Shown here piece after piece: positions 23,683 through 33,218 of a stretch of DNA of 40,287 nucleotides (positions within the stretch are counted from its first letter, which is position 1; each line of letters starts with the position of its first letter). The translations under genes and the position numbers were made by a program. The notes beneath the pieces are model-generated. The model worked only from the letters and a program-made list of their open reading frames with translations, was not told where the DNA came from and ran no database searches. This stretch comes from CAZUVM01 sp964623885 (GTDB lineage: Bacteria > Verrucomicrobiota > Verrucomicrobiia > Limisphaerales > UBA8199): NCBI GenBank assembly GCA_964623885.1, contig CAZUVM010000048.1, positions 1-40,287 on the forward strand, in the 5' to 3' direction.

Positions 23683-23931
23683 ATGAAAATGAGAGTTGAA
23701 CTCGATGCGTCCAACCGGATCGTGCTTTCTCGCGAACTGCGACGGGCAGCGGGAATTCCTCGACGGCAAAAGCTTATCGCTTCGGCGACGCCGGGGCGGA
23801 TTGTGCTGGAAATCGAGCGTAACGCTTCAGGGCGTATCATTAAGCGTGGGAAACTCAAGCTCTGGACGGGCGCGGTGCCCACCACGTCGATTGGGGAAGC
23901 CGTCGAGCAGTCACGACATTACGCCCGATGA
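23683..23931 (+). CDS. AbrB/SpoVT-type antitoxin
   Basis: This 82-residue protein has an N-terminal swapped-hairpin DNA-binding domain: 'MRVELDASNRIVLSRELRRAAGIPRRQKLIASATPGRIVLEI'. The strand-turn-strand pattern followed by 'LP/IP...GD'-like positions is typical of MazE/VapB antitoxins of the AbrB class. The C-terminal part ('LWTGAVPTTSIGEAVEQSRHYAR') would wrap around the toxin. The stop overlaps the start of the PIN gene by 4 bp (ATGA), as usual for such pairs. The pair probably autoregulates. Confidence 0.88.
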   Translation: MKMRVELDASNRIVLSRELRRAAGIPRRQKLIASATPGRIVLEIERNASGRIIKRGKLKLWTGAVPTTSIGEAVEQSRHYAR

Positions 23932-24329
23932 CCTTTCTGGATACCGGGATAATGGTTGGGGCCGTGTTACGATCGCACCCGGAACATGAAGCCTGCCTAT
24001 CGGCATTGGAAGATTTCGAACGACCGTTCACCAATGCGCACGCGCTCGCCGAAGTTTTCGCAACCCTGACCGGGTTTTACAGGGTGCCCATCGAAGCTGC
24101 TTCCGAGTTGACTTTGGGCTTGCGTGATTCAATCGGGGTGGAGGCTTTGAGCTTAGCGGACTACGAAACCTCGATTCGTGAGGCGCGCAGCCGGGGAGTA
24201 ATGGGCGGTGGCATCTACGATTCGCTGCACGCGACCTTTGCGCGCCGAAAAAAAGCGGTGCGGATCGTAACCCGAAACCCGTCTCACTTTCAGTATGTGG
24301 CGCCGGATATTGAGATTCTGGCTCCCTAA
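23928..24329 (+). CDS. PIN-domain ribonuclease toxin (VapC-like)
   Basis: This 133-residue PIN domain has the acidic residues expected of the metal-dependent RNase active site: Asp5 in 'FLDTGIMVGAVL', Glu42 in 'HALAEVFATLTG' and Asp98 in 'GIYDSLHATFAR'. The closing strand is 'AVRIVTRNPSHF'. Residue 7 is Gly where most VapC proteins have Asn or Ser. VapC-type toxins cleave tRNA or rRNA and are held inactive by the antitoxin encoded just upstream. The 205 bp beyond this gene hold no gene, only an imperfect 'atcaaa...tttgat' hairpin near 24395-24450. Confidence 0.9.
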   Translation: MTFLDTGIMVGAVLRSHPEHEACLSALEDFERPFTNAHALAEVFATLTGFYRVPIEAASELTLGLRDSIGVEALSLADYETSIREARSRGVMGGGIYDSLHATFARRKKAVRIVTRNPSHFQYVAPDIEILAP

Positions 24330-24534
24330 ATTTCGGATTATCCAAGGGTCCTTTAAGTGCGCAGCCAGAATTGATCGTGGATCAAAATCGGTCGAGTCTC
24401 AGGACCAGAACCAAATGATCCAAATCAAATGGACGTATAGCCACTTTGATCTTTGATTCGTCGTTTACTGGAGATTTCAGAGGCCGCTGAGTTAATCGGA
24501 CGAAGCTGCGGACGTGACTAGTATTAGCAGTGCG

Positions 24535-27500
24535 CTACGGCAAAATGCGGATGCGGTAGAAGCGGTTGGACGACATCAGCACGTCCGATTTGCACGCCAT
24601 GTCACCGGAACTGGTCACGTCGCCGGGTAGCGGCGTCCAGGTGCCAGGGTCGAGGGTGGAATTCATTTCAACGCGGTAGGTGACGTTCGGCAGCGTTCCC
24701 CAGCAGAGGGTGATGTTCGTGCCGGAAATTTGGGGAGGCACCAAGACTCGGTCAGCGACACCGACGGCCGTAACCAGGACGCCGACCGAGTTGGCGGTAT
24801 TGCTAAGCGCCATCGTGATCAAGTTCGACGGGTAGAAGAAATTGGCGAACCCGGCGCTGCACGAGCCTGCACTCACCACGGTAAACGAATCATTTGTAGC
24901 GGCGTGAAAGCCGTCAGTGAAATTCACACTCAGTACCCCGTTCAACGCAACCGGACCTAAGAGCTGGAGTTGACCGTAATTCGTGCCGGGCGTCGAACCA
25001 CCAAGGGCGCAATTGAGCAACGCATTGGACGTGGATGTGAAGCCGGCCAGGGCCCACAAAATGCCCCGTTCAAGGTCCACCACACCATAGTTGTTGAAGC
25101 TGACGCCGCTGAAGCCCGTCGTCCCGGGACTAACGGATTTACGGAAGGTGCCGGCGTTATCAAACCGCGCGGCGCCGCCGCCAAGATTCAGGAACGCGGC
25201 GTTTTGGACATCAAACAATGACCCCGGCCGATTGGTGATCACAGCATCCGTCAGGATGAGGTTTCCGGCCCCGGTCCAGACCGCAGTGCCGCCATTGTCC
25301 AGGATGCGGCTGGTGAGCGAAAGAAAGTCCGGGCCGCCCAGGCTAAGCATGGCTCCGGGAGGAATGACGGTTCGCCCAGTACCGCTCATCGTGCCGCCGG
25401 TCCAGTTCATCGCTTTGCCCACGGTCACGGTCTGGGCGCCACCCAGAGTGCCGCTGCTGAGGTTCACCAAAAGCGGTGCGACTGTGCCGGTGCCATCGAA
25501 AGTCGCGGTCCCGCCGGAGATGATAAGGGTGTTATTGGCGCAAAGATAATTGCCCGTCAAATGAGCAGCGCCGTTGCTGAACGTGTTAGTGCCGGTGACG
25601 TTGACGAGGCCGCCCAACGTAGCGGTACCGCCGTTGATCCTTAACTGCCCATCACCCGCGATGCCGGATCTTGGGCTCGCGACGAAGACTCCACCGCCGA
25701 ATTCAAGCGTAGCGCCGGCATCAACGGCGATCGTGCCGTCGTTCAACCCGCCACCGACCAACTGCAAGGTCGTGCCGGCATGGAGTTGCGCGTTGCTATA
25801 ATTATTGAACGCGGGTGCGATAAACGAAATTCCGGTGCCGTCGGCGCGAACTGTGCCAGCATTGTCAAACCGGGGCGACCCGCCGCCAAAAGCAAAAGAA
25901 CCAGGGTTTGGCACATAAAACAATGCGTCGGGCTCATTGGTTATGACCGCATCATTCATGGCCACACTTGCGCCGTAGCACACCGCCGTCCCGGCAATGT
26001 CGAGGGTGCGTCCGTTCATGGAGAGAGGCGCCGTGTTACTCAGGTTCAAAGTGGCCCCGCCCGCGACCACGGTTCGACCGGAGCCGACCATCGAACCGCC
26101 GGTCCAGTTCATTACGCCGCTGACGGTGACGGTGCTGCTGCCGCCAAGAGATCCACCGCTCAGATTCAGCAGCGCCGGCGCAACTATCCCCGTCCCATCG
26201 AAACTGGGGTTACCCGAAATGAGCAGGCTATTGTTGGTACAGATGTAATTTCCGGTGAAATCGAGGGAACCATTAACGAACACATTGCTGCCGGAAACGT
26301 TGACCGTGCCCGCGAGTATTCCCGAGGCGCCGCTGACCAGGAGCGCCCCGGCTCCTGCGATGGATGATCCGGCGCTGGAACTGAACGGGCCGGGTCCCAG
26401 GCTCAGCGTCGTTCCTGCCGGCACATTGATCACGCCGGTGTTGGTTCCACCACCCGCCAATTGCAGCGTGCCGCTCTGGACCTGCACCGTGCCGGAATTA
26501 TTGAATGCCACACCTGCAAAGAGGGTCGTGCCGCCAAAGATCGAGGTCAGGAAGGTGCCGGCATTGTCGAACCGTGACAGCGAGCCGCCGGCGAAGTTGA
26601 TGGTTGCGGGATTCTGCAGAGAAAACAAAGCCCCGGCATCATTGAGGATCACGGCATTCGAGACATTGAGAATCGCCGCGGTGGACCAGAGGACGGTGCC
26701 CTGGTTTTCCAGGGTCCGCCCGGATAAACCCACCGAATCGAGATCGCGCAACATCAGCAACGCCCCTGGCGCGATGACCGTGTTGCCTTGGCCGGCCATG
26801 GTTCCGGCGGTCCAAAGGCACAACCCAAGGACCCGCACCGTCCCGGTGCCGGTCAGAATCGGTGAATTACCGTCGTTGCCCAGGCTCAAGTCGCGCAAAT
26901 CCAGATCGTTGTTCAAGGTGACCGTGGCACCGGTAGCAAGGACCGCGGTGTCGTTCGAGCCTGGGGCCAGATTGGGGGACCAATTCGTATCGGTGTTCCA
27001 ATCGCCGGTGGTGGTATTCGTCCACACCGAGGTAATCGTGCTGAAGTGGGCGAAGAGGCTCTTATTGTTGGTCATCACCAGCGTGATCGTATTGCTGCGG
27101 GTGACGACATCACCCGTCCAGGCGTGGAACGGTTCGCCGCCGGTTGGGGTGGCAGTCAGCGCAACGGTTTGTCCGTTGGTGTAGCTCGGCTGGGAAGGAA
27201 CGACCGCGACCGAGCCGCCATCAAAAGCCAGGGTGATGCGGTAGAGCGCAGAAAGCGCATTGGTTGGACTGGTCCCATCGAGGAACTCCTGAAGGTTCGA
27301 CACGCCGTCACCGTCCGCGTCGTCCGACCCGGTGAAGTTCAGATGGCCGAACATAGCGATTTCCCAGGAGTCCGGCAGGCCATCGGCATCGGAATCGATG
27401 TACAAGGCGGCTGGAGCGCTGGTCACGCTGCCGGAACTGTTGCTCAACACCACGAAGTAAAATCCTTCGCTGTTGGTGCTCACGTTGTTCAACATCAATG

Positions 27501-27822
27501 TGTCGCCGGTGGCTCCGCCGAGATTGGATCCGTTGAAACGCCATTGGTAGGAAAGCGCTCGCAGATCAGCGACCACCACGGAGAAGGAAACGATCCCGCC
27601 CGGGGCTGCCATGGTTGAGGATGGTTGGCCCAGAATTTGAGGCGCCGCAACGATAGGGGCAGCTTGGATAAGCAGGTTGCCGTTCGGATCGAAGGTGAAT
27701 TGCGACGTTTGGCCCAGGGCCAGACCGGCGCCAAGCATCGCAAACAACGATGCTAACGCAATGCCGGTTGGACAGAAGCGGGATCGCCTTTCGAAGAGCA
27801 AGAAGTCCGCCGTAATCTTCAT
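24535..27822 (-). CDS. Large secreted Ig/autotransporter-like repeat protein
   Basis: This 1095-residue protein has a signal peptide at about 1-38. Then comes 'FTFDPNGNLLIQ', an Ig-like domain (about 60-140, 'YQWRFNGSNLGG'), and a calcium-binding-like segment 'DSDADGLPDSWE...DDADGDGVSNLQEF' (about 143-185). A 'FHAWTGDV' Bacterial-repeat segment follows. Residues about 265-1000 contain 'WNTDTNWSPNLAPGSNDTAVL' and then nearly three copies of a module of about 235 residues marked by 'NWTGGSM.GSGRTV', 'RFDNAGT' and 'FNN.....L..G'. This is a right-handed beta-helix style passenger. No beta-barrel translocator is present. The last 65 residues form the 'YRVEMNSTL...W...SNRFYRI' module also found in the arylsulfotransferase-like protein. 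It lies 62 bp downstream of the RHS gene on the same strand. Confidence 0.85.
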   Translation of the reverse strand: MKITADFLLFERRSRFCPTGIALASLFAMLGAGLALGQTSQFTFDPNGNLLIQAAPIVAAPQILGQPSSTMAAPGGIVSFSVVVADLRALSYQWRFNGSNLGGATGDTLMLNNVSTNSEGFYFVVLSNSSGSVTSAPAALYIDSDADGLPDSWEIAMFGHLNFTGSDDADGDGVSNLQEFLDGTSPTNALSALYRITLAFDGGSVAVVPSQPSYTNGQTVALTATPTGGEPFHAWTGDVVTRSNTITLVMTNNKSLFAHFSTITSVWTNTTTGDWNTDTNWSPNLAPGSNDTAVLATGATVTLNNDLDLRDLSLGNDGNSPILTGTGTVRVLGLCLWTAGTMAGQGNTVIAPGALLMLRDLDSVGLSGRTLENQGTVLWSTAAILNVSNAVILNDAGALFSLQNPATINFAGGSLSRFDNAGTFLTSIFGGTTLFAGVAFNNSGTVQVQSGTLQLAGGGTNTGVINVPAGTTLSLGPGPFSSSAGSSIAGAGALLVSGASGILAGTVNVSGSNVFVNGSLDFTGNYICTNNSLLISGNPSFDGTGIVAPALLNLSGGSLGGSSTVTVSGVMNWTGGSMVGSGRTVVAGGATLNLSNTAPLSMNGRTLDIAGTAVCYGASVAMNDAVITNEPDALFYVPNPGSFAFGGGSPRFDNAGTVRADGTGISFIAPAFNNYSNAQLHAGTTLQLVGGGLNDGTIAVDAGATLEFGGGVFVASPRSGIAGDGQLRINGGTATLGGLVNVTGTNTFSNGAAHLTGNYLCANNTLIISGGTATFDGTGTVAPLLVNLSSGTLGGAQTVTVGKAMNWTGGTMSGTGRTVIPPGAMLSLGGPDFLSLTSRILDNGGTAVWTGAGNLILTDAVITNRPGSLFDVQNAAFLNLGGGAARFDNAGTFRKSVSPGTTGFSGVSFNNYGVVDLERGILWALAGFTSTSNALLNCALGGSTPGTNYGQLQLLGPVALNGVLSVNFTDGFHAATNDSFTVVSAGSCSAGFANFFYPSNLITMALSNTANSVGVLVTAVGVADRVLVPPQISGTNITLCWGTLPNVTYRVEMNSTLDPGTWTPLPGDVTSSGDMACKSDVLMSSNRFYRIRILP

Positions 27823-27884
27823 ATTCCGTTCGACCTGCGAGTACTATTTGCTCTGAGATTCACCTGGCATCGCTGTGCGGCGCT

Positions 27885-30800
27885 TTAGAAAGAATCAAAG
27901 GAATCAAAAGTTATCTTTCCGACACCTGCCCCACTTGACCCGGACCCAATGGTCAGAGTCTGTTCGATGTCAAAGGAGAAATCTTCCACATCGATCCAAC
28001 CGTAATACTTGTTGGCCATTCCGGGCCGGGGGGTGTCTTGAGTAGCCTCCAGCAGGGTAAGGGTGTTGCCTGCGCACTGCGTAATCTTTTGGATTGTGTC
28101 AAGAGTCAGTTGAATCAAATCAGGAAGAAGTGAGTTGTCGGGTGAGCGTGGCGCATTCGCTGGAGGCAATGGGACTAATAACAAGGCGGCATCTGGTCGG
28201 ATCGCCAAGGGCTGATTGGCGGGAATATTCCCATAATTTCCATACGGGTTCCACGGGGCCATGGGGACAGGCCCAAAATAACCCGAAGGCCCTAACGTGC
28301 TGCCGGCGAAACCCAGCGGGTCGACGCGGTTCACGGGTTCGTTAGCGACATAGGTGTAGAGGTTCGCCCCTTGTGCCATTTCAGCGTTCGGGAGAGGATC
28401 CCGGGATAGCCAACGCCCTAAATCTGCATCGTAGGCGCGGAAGGCGGCGAACGAAAGATTCGCTTGAGGAGAGACGAACATGTCGGCGAATCCAAAATCC
28501 GTATCCAGATGACCACTCACTTTCGTTCGGCGACCAAACGGGTCATAAGCATATCGCGCTCGCACCTGACCGCCAGCATCAGTCCACGCGCTGATTGAGC
28601 CCAGGTGATCGCGAGCGTAAAAATAGACTCCCGCATTCGTGCCCGTTTCCACTTTGACGCCGCCGGCAAAATAACGCTTGTTCACAACAGCGCCGGATTT
28701 GTCGCGCTCCTCACAAATGCTGCCATTGCACCACAGGAGCCGGCGGAAAGACAATTCGGAACCGTTTTGGAGCTCGCGGAGATAGGCAAGACGATCGGAG
28801 CCATCGTAGCCGAACTCGGTCCGGTCACTTCCGGCGTTCACAGCGGTCAGGCGGTTTTGAGCGTCCCATTCGTTGGTGCGAGAAATCACTGCGGCATTTG
28901 CCCTCGTGCTGAGTTGGTTCAGGGCGTTATATGCGGCGGTCGACACGCTGCCGCCGGCGACTTCAGTCAGCCGATTACCGGCCGCATCATAAGTGTAATC
29001 GAAGCGGTTAATAAGTGCTCCAGAATTAGTGACTGTCGCCGAAAGGAGTTGGTCCGCCGCATCATAGCTGAATGTGAAGAGCGTGGGTGGCTGTGCTCCC
29101 ATTTGTTGTGACCATGTGGTGATGCGTCCGGTGGCAGTATCACGGTTGTACGTAAATTGAGACAGCAGGGCGGCGCCCACGGTGTACGTGATTTGGTGAA
29201 GTGCGTCATCATGGGCGTTGTCCAGGTAGCTCCAGCTAGCCGTCTGGCCGTTGGGAAATGTCTGGCCAGTCAGCCGGGCGGAAGCCCCGTCATAGGTGTA
29301 AGCGAAGCTTCCCAGCGCGTTGGTTTCAGCGATGACTCGACCGGCGGCGTCGAAGGTCCTGGCTTGAACCACGCCGCCGATGGCTGTCTGCGTGCGGCGT
29401 CCCAGCGCATCGTAAGCGTACGCGATCGTGTCGCTGGACAACGGGCCGTCCACACCGGCCAAGCGGCCTGCGCCCAAAACCGGTGGCGACGTGATGGGAA
29501 TGTACGTGTATGTTGAAGTTCCAATACCATCAGACATCGAGCTGATGCGTCGATAATCCGGGTCGTAAGTATATGTGACCGATGGGGTGGTAACTGCCGC
29601 GTTGGGATAGGTGACTGACTGAAGTGTTCCGTCGCGGTTATAGGCCAGTTGGCAGAACTGGTGTTTATCATCAATGAACTCTCGGAGGCGGCCGGAGGCG
29701 TTTTCATAATGGTAGGCGGCCTGAGAGCCGTCGGCGTATTGCTTGCTCGTGAGCCGGCCCTGCACGTCTCTCTGCCAGGTCGTGGCGCGTCCCATCGGGT
29801 CGGTGAAACTGCTGAGCTCGCCGCACCCGCACCAACCCAGTTGGGTCAACCTCCCCGGTGGGTCCGTGCGCCTGCTCAATTGCCGCATGGAGTCGTATTC
29901 GAACCGCGTCTGGCGCTCTGCGCGGTCTTGAACCACCGACAGATCTAAACGGTCGTAGGAGAATTCGTCAAAGGTAGCGTCTGGGAAAGTCAAGCGGGTT
30001 ACACGGTCCAGCGCGTCGTAATCGAGTGTCACCGTGTAGCCGCTCACATTCGTTCGTGTCCGAACCCGGCCGAATGGATCATAACTGAAGGCGATGACAT
30101 CATTCGTGCCCGGCAGCGGGCCATCGATCGCCAGAAGGTATCCGTTTGTATCATAGGCGAACGCCGACGTTTCATTCTTGGGATTGGTTACCGTGAGAAT
30201 TTGGCCACGCGCATTGTAGGTATAAGCTGTTGTCTGTCCGGCGACATCAGTGACGGTCAGCGGCCGGTGTTGCGCGTTGTAGGTCGCTTTAAAAAGCAAT
30301 TCATTAGCGGAGCGGGTTTGGCGAAGCTCGAGCAGATCAATGCCGTTGCTGTCGTAGAAGAAGCTGAAAGTGCGCCCAACTGGATCGATCGCCCTGGTCA
30401 CGTGCCCGAATGCGTTATATTCGTAGGTGTAAAGCTGGGTGGAACCGTCATCCAGCACTCGCCCCACATGCGCAGGTTGGGTACTCAGGCCTATCACCGT
30501 GGGGCTGATTCTCTGTCCCGGATAATCGTAGTAGACCCGTCCTTCGAGCGGCTGCTTCATACTCTCCAAAGCGCCCGCGGTTGTGACCAGATCGTTGTGC
30601 ATCCAATGAAAAAGCCGGGCTTTGGAGTAGTCGCGGTAAGCGGTCGCGCAGGCATTGCGGTCCCAGTAATACGTATTCCGGAATTGCAGATAATCGTTCA
30701 GCGTCAGCATGCCGGCTGCGACCGTTGACGGCGATTCCGACATCACCTGCAGGGAGTTCGTCTGGGTATATTCAACCCGCTCCCGGCTGCCGTCCGGGTA

Positions 30801-32822
30801 TAGGATTTCGACAAAACGATTGTTACCGGTTTGGCCCAAGCCGTCGTCATCGCTCCGGAAGATGTTGGTGCCGTAAGGCGTAATTAACTCGTTTATGAAC
30901 GATGTAAATACCACTTCCTGCTGATTGACGATGTCGTGATACCCGAACTTTGAGGTCAGGCCGATGACATCGGTGATATTGGTCAGCCGAATGAAAGGGA
31001 CGGTCTTGCTGATTACGATATGATACGCGAGGTCAGCCGAGCGACCAAACGGATCGGTCACCCTGGTGACGATATAATAATAGGAACCATCATCCGGATT
31101 GTCGGACATATAGGTGACAGTGGTGACCTGTCCGATCGCGTCGGCGAGGGCGACCAACCGGAGATTGTTGTCGTATGTCAGCGTTACCGCATTGCCGGCG
31201 GGATCGACCATTTGGGTCAGGAAAACTTTGCGCGTCGTTCCCACCGACCCGTCCGGCTGTGCAAAGACCAATCTCGAACCATCTCTCGCCAGGAGTTCAT
31301 AGCTTCCTGAACTGGTGCGCTTCAAGAGGGTTTGATCGTATTGTTGCGGGGCGAAGGTTTGGGGGCCGGGGTCGAATCCAGTGTAGGTGCGGACCCCGCC
31401 GCCCCCGACGTACTGGGTCACGTCAGCGAGAAGGTTCGATGGATTGTCGGTAATGTATGAAATCCAATCGCAGGTCCATTTGTTCCCGAAGTTTGAATAG
31501 TTGAAGTTGCCCGGCTGGAAAGAGTCCCGCTGGTTATAACGCATCACGAACCGCACTGCCGGACCGACGGGCGGAGTATAGCCCAGCGGTTGGTCACTCA
31601 GGTTCAGATTGGCAAGCATGAGATGGATTGAGGGTACCGCCATTCCCGTGCAGTTTTTGTCGGAGGTCTTGAGGTCCAGCGGAGTGAACGCTCTTGGATC
31701 ATTGAAGGTGGTGGAGCCTTTGCCCCAAACTCCGGCGGCCTCTTGCTCCTCGACCTTTCGCCATCCGGACGGAAGAACGCCCGGCGGCACCAGAAAGTAG
31801 CCTGTCGTTTCCGCTTCGAGGGCTTCTTTCGTCGCCCAGGTCTCATTGCCGAAGGTCGGATCTTTCAATTGGTACAAGTTTCCCGCCTTTTTCAGCAAGG
31901 CCGCGTAATGTCCGACTTTCCAATGGACCACTGCCGGCAGGATGAAGTCTCCCTGTCTTTCCCGAAAGGCCATCTGGTAGTTGAGGCCTACCTGGCGCGA
32001 CAAGTCCGCGACCTGAGGCAGCGAGCAACCCTTCTGCGTGGAAGCTGATTTCACGATCTCTGCATTGCTCCCGTCGCTCAAATGCTGCGCGATCAGGATG
32101 CTGCGCAGCGCCAGCGGGCCGCACCGAAAAGAAAGCCCCGGCAGGTTTTGCATGCCCCACAGGGCCTCGCGGGCGCCGGCCACACGCTCGCTGGCTGTGC
32201 CGGTGACGGGCCGCTGCTCAATGGATTTGAGCAACGCCGTCATCTCCTCCATTCGCCCGAGGCGCGCAGTCATCACGAGCAATTCGCCAAACGCGCGGTC
32301 CCCCAGCGCTCGCTCACGCGGTCCGCTGGCGTCCTTGGACAACGCCCAGGCCTGAAGCCAGGCCTCCAACGCCAGGGAATAGTGGGCGGTATGGTAATAT
32401 TCCAGGCCGAGGTCCGTGAACAACGCTGCCCGCCAGGCCGACCGAGGATGGCTTTCCAGGAAACCGGTTAAGCTGGAGAAATCATCCGGTCCACTGCGCT
32501 TGGCATAGCCGCGCAACGCCACCGCCAGCGCGGCATTTTCATCCGGCGTCGGCTCACCCCCAACCGGCACGAGCGGCTCCTCGAACACGTGGGCGCGGAA
32601 GATTTCCTGGGTGGTCGGATTGGGAGAAAACTCCAGTCCCGGTTTGGGCGGCGACACTTTCGGGACGGTCCGGTTCACCACGATCGATGGACTTCCTGGC
32701 CTGGAATCAGTGGCAGCAAACGCCGTGCAGCACGCCGTTGCCACTAGGAGAAGCAACGACTTGCAGGCCAAGTTATGGCAGTCCACGACCTGCTGAAACA
32801 GTACGCGGTTCCTTGGAAACAT
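27885..32822 (-). CDS. RHS repeat protein with N-terminal C39-like peptidase domain and Hcp-like tail
   Basis: This 1645-residue protein has a signal peptide (about 20-37) and a helical TPR-like region (about 95-200). A C39-peptidase-like domain follows, with Cys at about 233 ('RCGPLALRSIL'), His at about 306 ('WKVGHYAAL') and Asp at about 319 ('KDPTFGNE'). A beta-rich linker leads to a long array of RHS/YD repeats (about 560-1430, for example 'YDALDRVTRLTFPD'). The RHS core boundary is 'GRWLSRDPLPNAE...NLYTYVANEPVNRVDPLGF' (about 1465-1502). The C-terminal 140 residues are variable. The last 45 ('YYGWIDVEDFSFDIEQ...GAGVGKITFDSF') resemble the start of an Hcp tube protein, then stop. RHS shells usually enclose a C-terminal toxin. 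Here no known toxin domain is seen. Confidence 0.88.
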   Translation of the reverse strand: MFPRNRVLFQQVVDCHNLACKSLLLLVATACCTAFAATDSRPGSPSIVVNRTVPKVSPPKPGLEFSPNPTTQEIFRAHVFEEPLVPVGGEPTPDENAALAVALRGYAKRSGPDDFSSLTGFLESHPRSAWRAALFTDLGLEYYHTAHYSLALEAWLQAWALSKDASGPRERALGDRAFGELLVMTARLGRMEEMTALLKSIEQRPVTGTASERVAGAREALWGMQNLPGLSFRCGPLALRSILIAQHLSDGSNAEIVKSASTQKGCSLPQVADLSRQVGLNYQMAFRERQGDFILPAVVHWKVGHYAALLKKAGNLYQLKDPTFGNETWATKEALEAETTGYFLVPPGVLPSGWRKVEEQEAAGVWGKGSTTFNDPRAFTPLDLKTSDKNCTGMAVPSIHLMLANLNLSDQPLGYTPPVGPAVRFVMRYNQRDSFQPGNFNYSNFGNKWTCDWISYITDNPSNLLADVTQYVGGGGVRTYTGFDPGPQTFAPQQYDQTLLKRTSSGSYELLARDGSRLVFAQPDGSVGTTRKVFLTQMVDPAGNAVTLTYDNNLRLVALADAIGQVTTVTYMSDNPDDGSYYYIVTRVTDPFGRSADLAYHIVISKTVPFIRLTNITDVIGLTSKFGYHDIVNQQEVVFTSFINELITPYGTNIFRSDDDGLGQTGNNRFVEILYPDGSRERVEYTQTNSLQVMSESPSTVAAGMLTLNDYLQFRNTYYWDRNACATAYRDYSKARLFHWMHNDLVTTAGALESMKQPLEGRVYYDYPGQRISPTVIGLSTQPAHVGRVLDDGSTQLYTYEYNAFGHVTRAIDPVGRTFSFFYDSNGIDLLELRQTRSANELLFKATYNAQHRPLTVTDVAGQTTAYTYNARGQILTVTNPKNETSAFAYDTNGYLLAIDGPLPGTNDVIAFSYDPFGRVRTRTNVSGYTVTLDYDALDRVTRLTFPDATFDEFSYDRLDLSVVQDRAERQTRFEYDSMRQLSRRTDPPGRLTQLGWCGCGELSSFTDPMGRATTWQRDVQGRLTSKQYADGSQAAYHYENASGRLREFIDDKHQFCQLAYNRDGTLQSVTYPNAAVTTPSVTYTYDPDYRRISSMSDGIGTSTYTYIPITSPPVLGAGRLAGVDGPLSSDTIAYAYDALGRRTQTAIGGVVQARTFDAAGRVIAETNALGSFAYTYDGASARLTGQTFPNGQTASWSYLDNAHDDALHQITYTVGAALLSQFTYNRDTATGRITTWSQQMGAQPPTLFTFSYDAADQLLSATVTNSGALINRFDYTYDAAGNRLTEVAGGSVSTAAYNALNQLSTRANAAVISRTNEWDAQNRLTAVNAGSDRTEFGYDGSDRLAYLRELQNGSELSFRRLLWCNGSICEERDKSGAVVNKRYFAGGVKVETGTNAGVYFYARDHLGSISAWTDAGGQVRARYAYDPFGRRTKVSGHLDTDFGFADMFVSPQANLSFAAFRAYDADLGRWLSRDPLPNAEMAQGANLYTYVANEPVNRVDPLGFAGSTLGPSGYFGPVPMAPWNPYGNYGNIPANQPLAIRPDAALLLVPLPPANAPRSPDNSLLPDLIQLTLDTIQKITQCAGNTLTLLEATQDTPRPGMANKYYGWIDVEDFSFDIEQTLTIGSGSSGAGVGKITFDSFDSF

Positions 32823-33218
32823 AACAACAGGTAAAGTTCAACATTAGGCTCTCTTGATATTATCCCGGTCGTCGGGAAAGTCAATCACAAGCCAGTAGAT
32901 CACCGTTCCGCTTTTCCGAAAGGCGGACGATTACGAAAGATTGGGTCTGCCCAAGTGAATGATTGTACGCCTATGGCAGCCCATAGCCGAAAACGCAGAA
33001 TAAAATGTTGGGCTTCCAAGGCGGGACTTTAGTCAGTTGGCAGCCACGGAGGACCGGTCCACCTGACTGCGGCTGACGGAACAGCGGATGGCAAATGATT
33101 GCTCTCAAAACGAAACGCAGGTATTTGTTATTTCAATATGGGTAGCCGAGTTCGCAAAGAGAGTTCTTCTTCTTCCACCGAAAGAAACAAGACACCCAAT
33201 CAGACCGACTCAGGTGGT
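32823..33218. other. Divergent intergenic region between the RHS and oxidoreductase genes
   Basis: It holds the RHS promoter (32857-32884) and otherwise no recognisable element. If the oxidoreductase starts at the ATG at 33138, the region is 80 bp shorter. Confidence 0.5.
32857..32884 (-). promoter_or_regulatory. Sigma-70-like promoter of the RHS gene
   Basis: On the minus strand, TTGACT (32884-32879), 16 bases, and TAATAT (32862-32857) form a good promoter. The predicted start is about 27 bases before the RHS ATG at 32822. The spacer contains a small CCCG-ACGAC-CGGG inverted repeat. Confidence 0.6.

Noticed and set aside
26255..27184. 309-residue plus-strand frame inside the repeat protein
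   Set aside because: A Pro/Val-rich shadow of the beta-helix modules on the minus strand.
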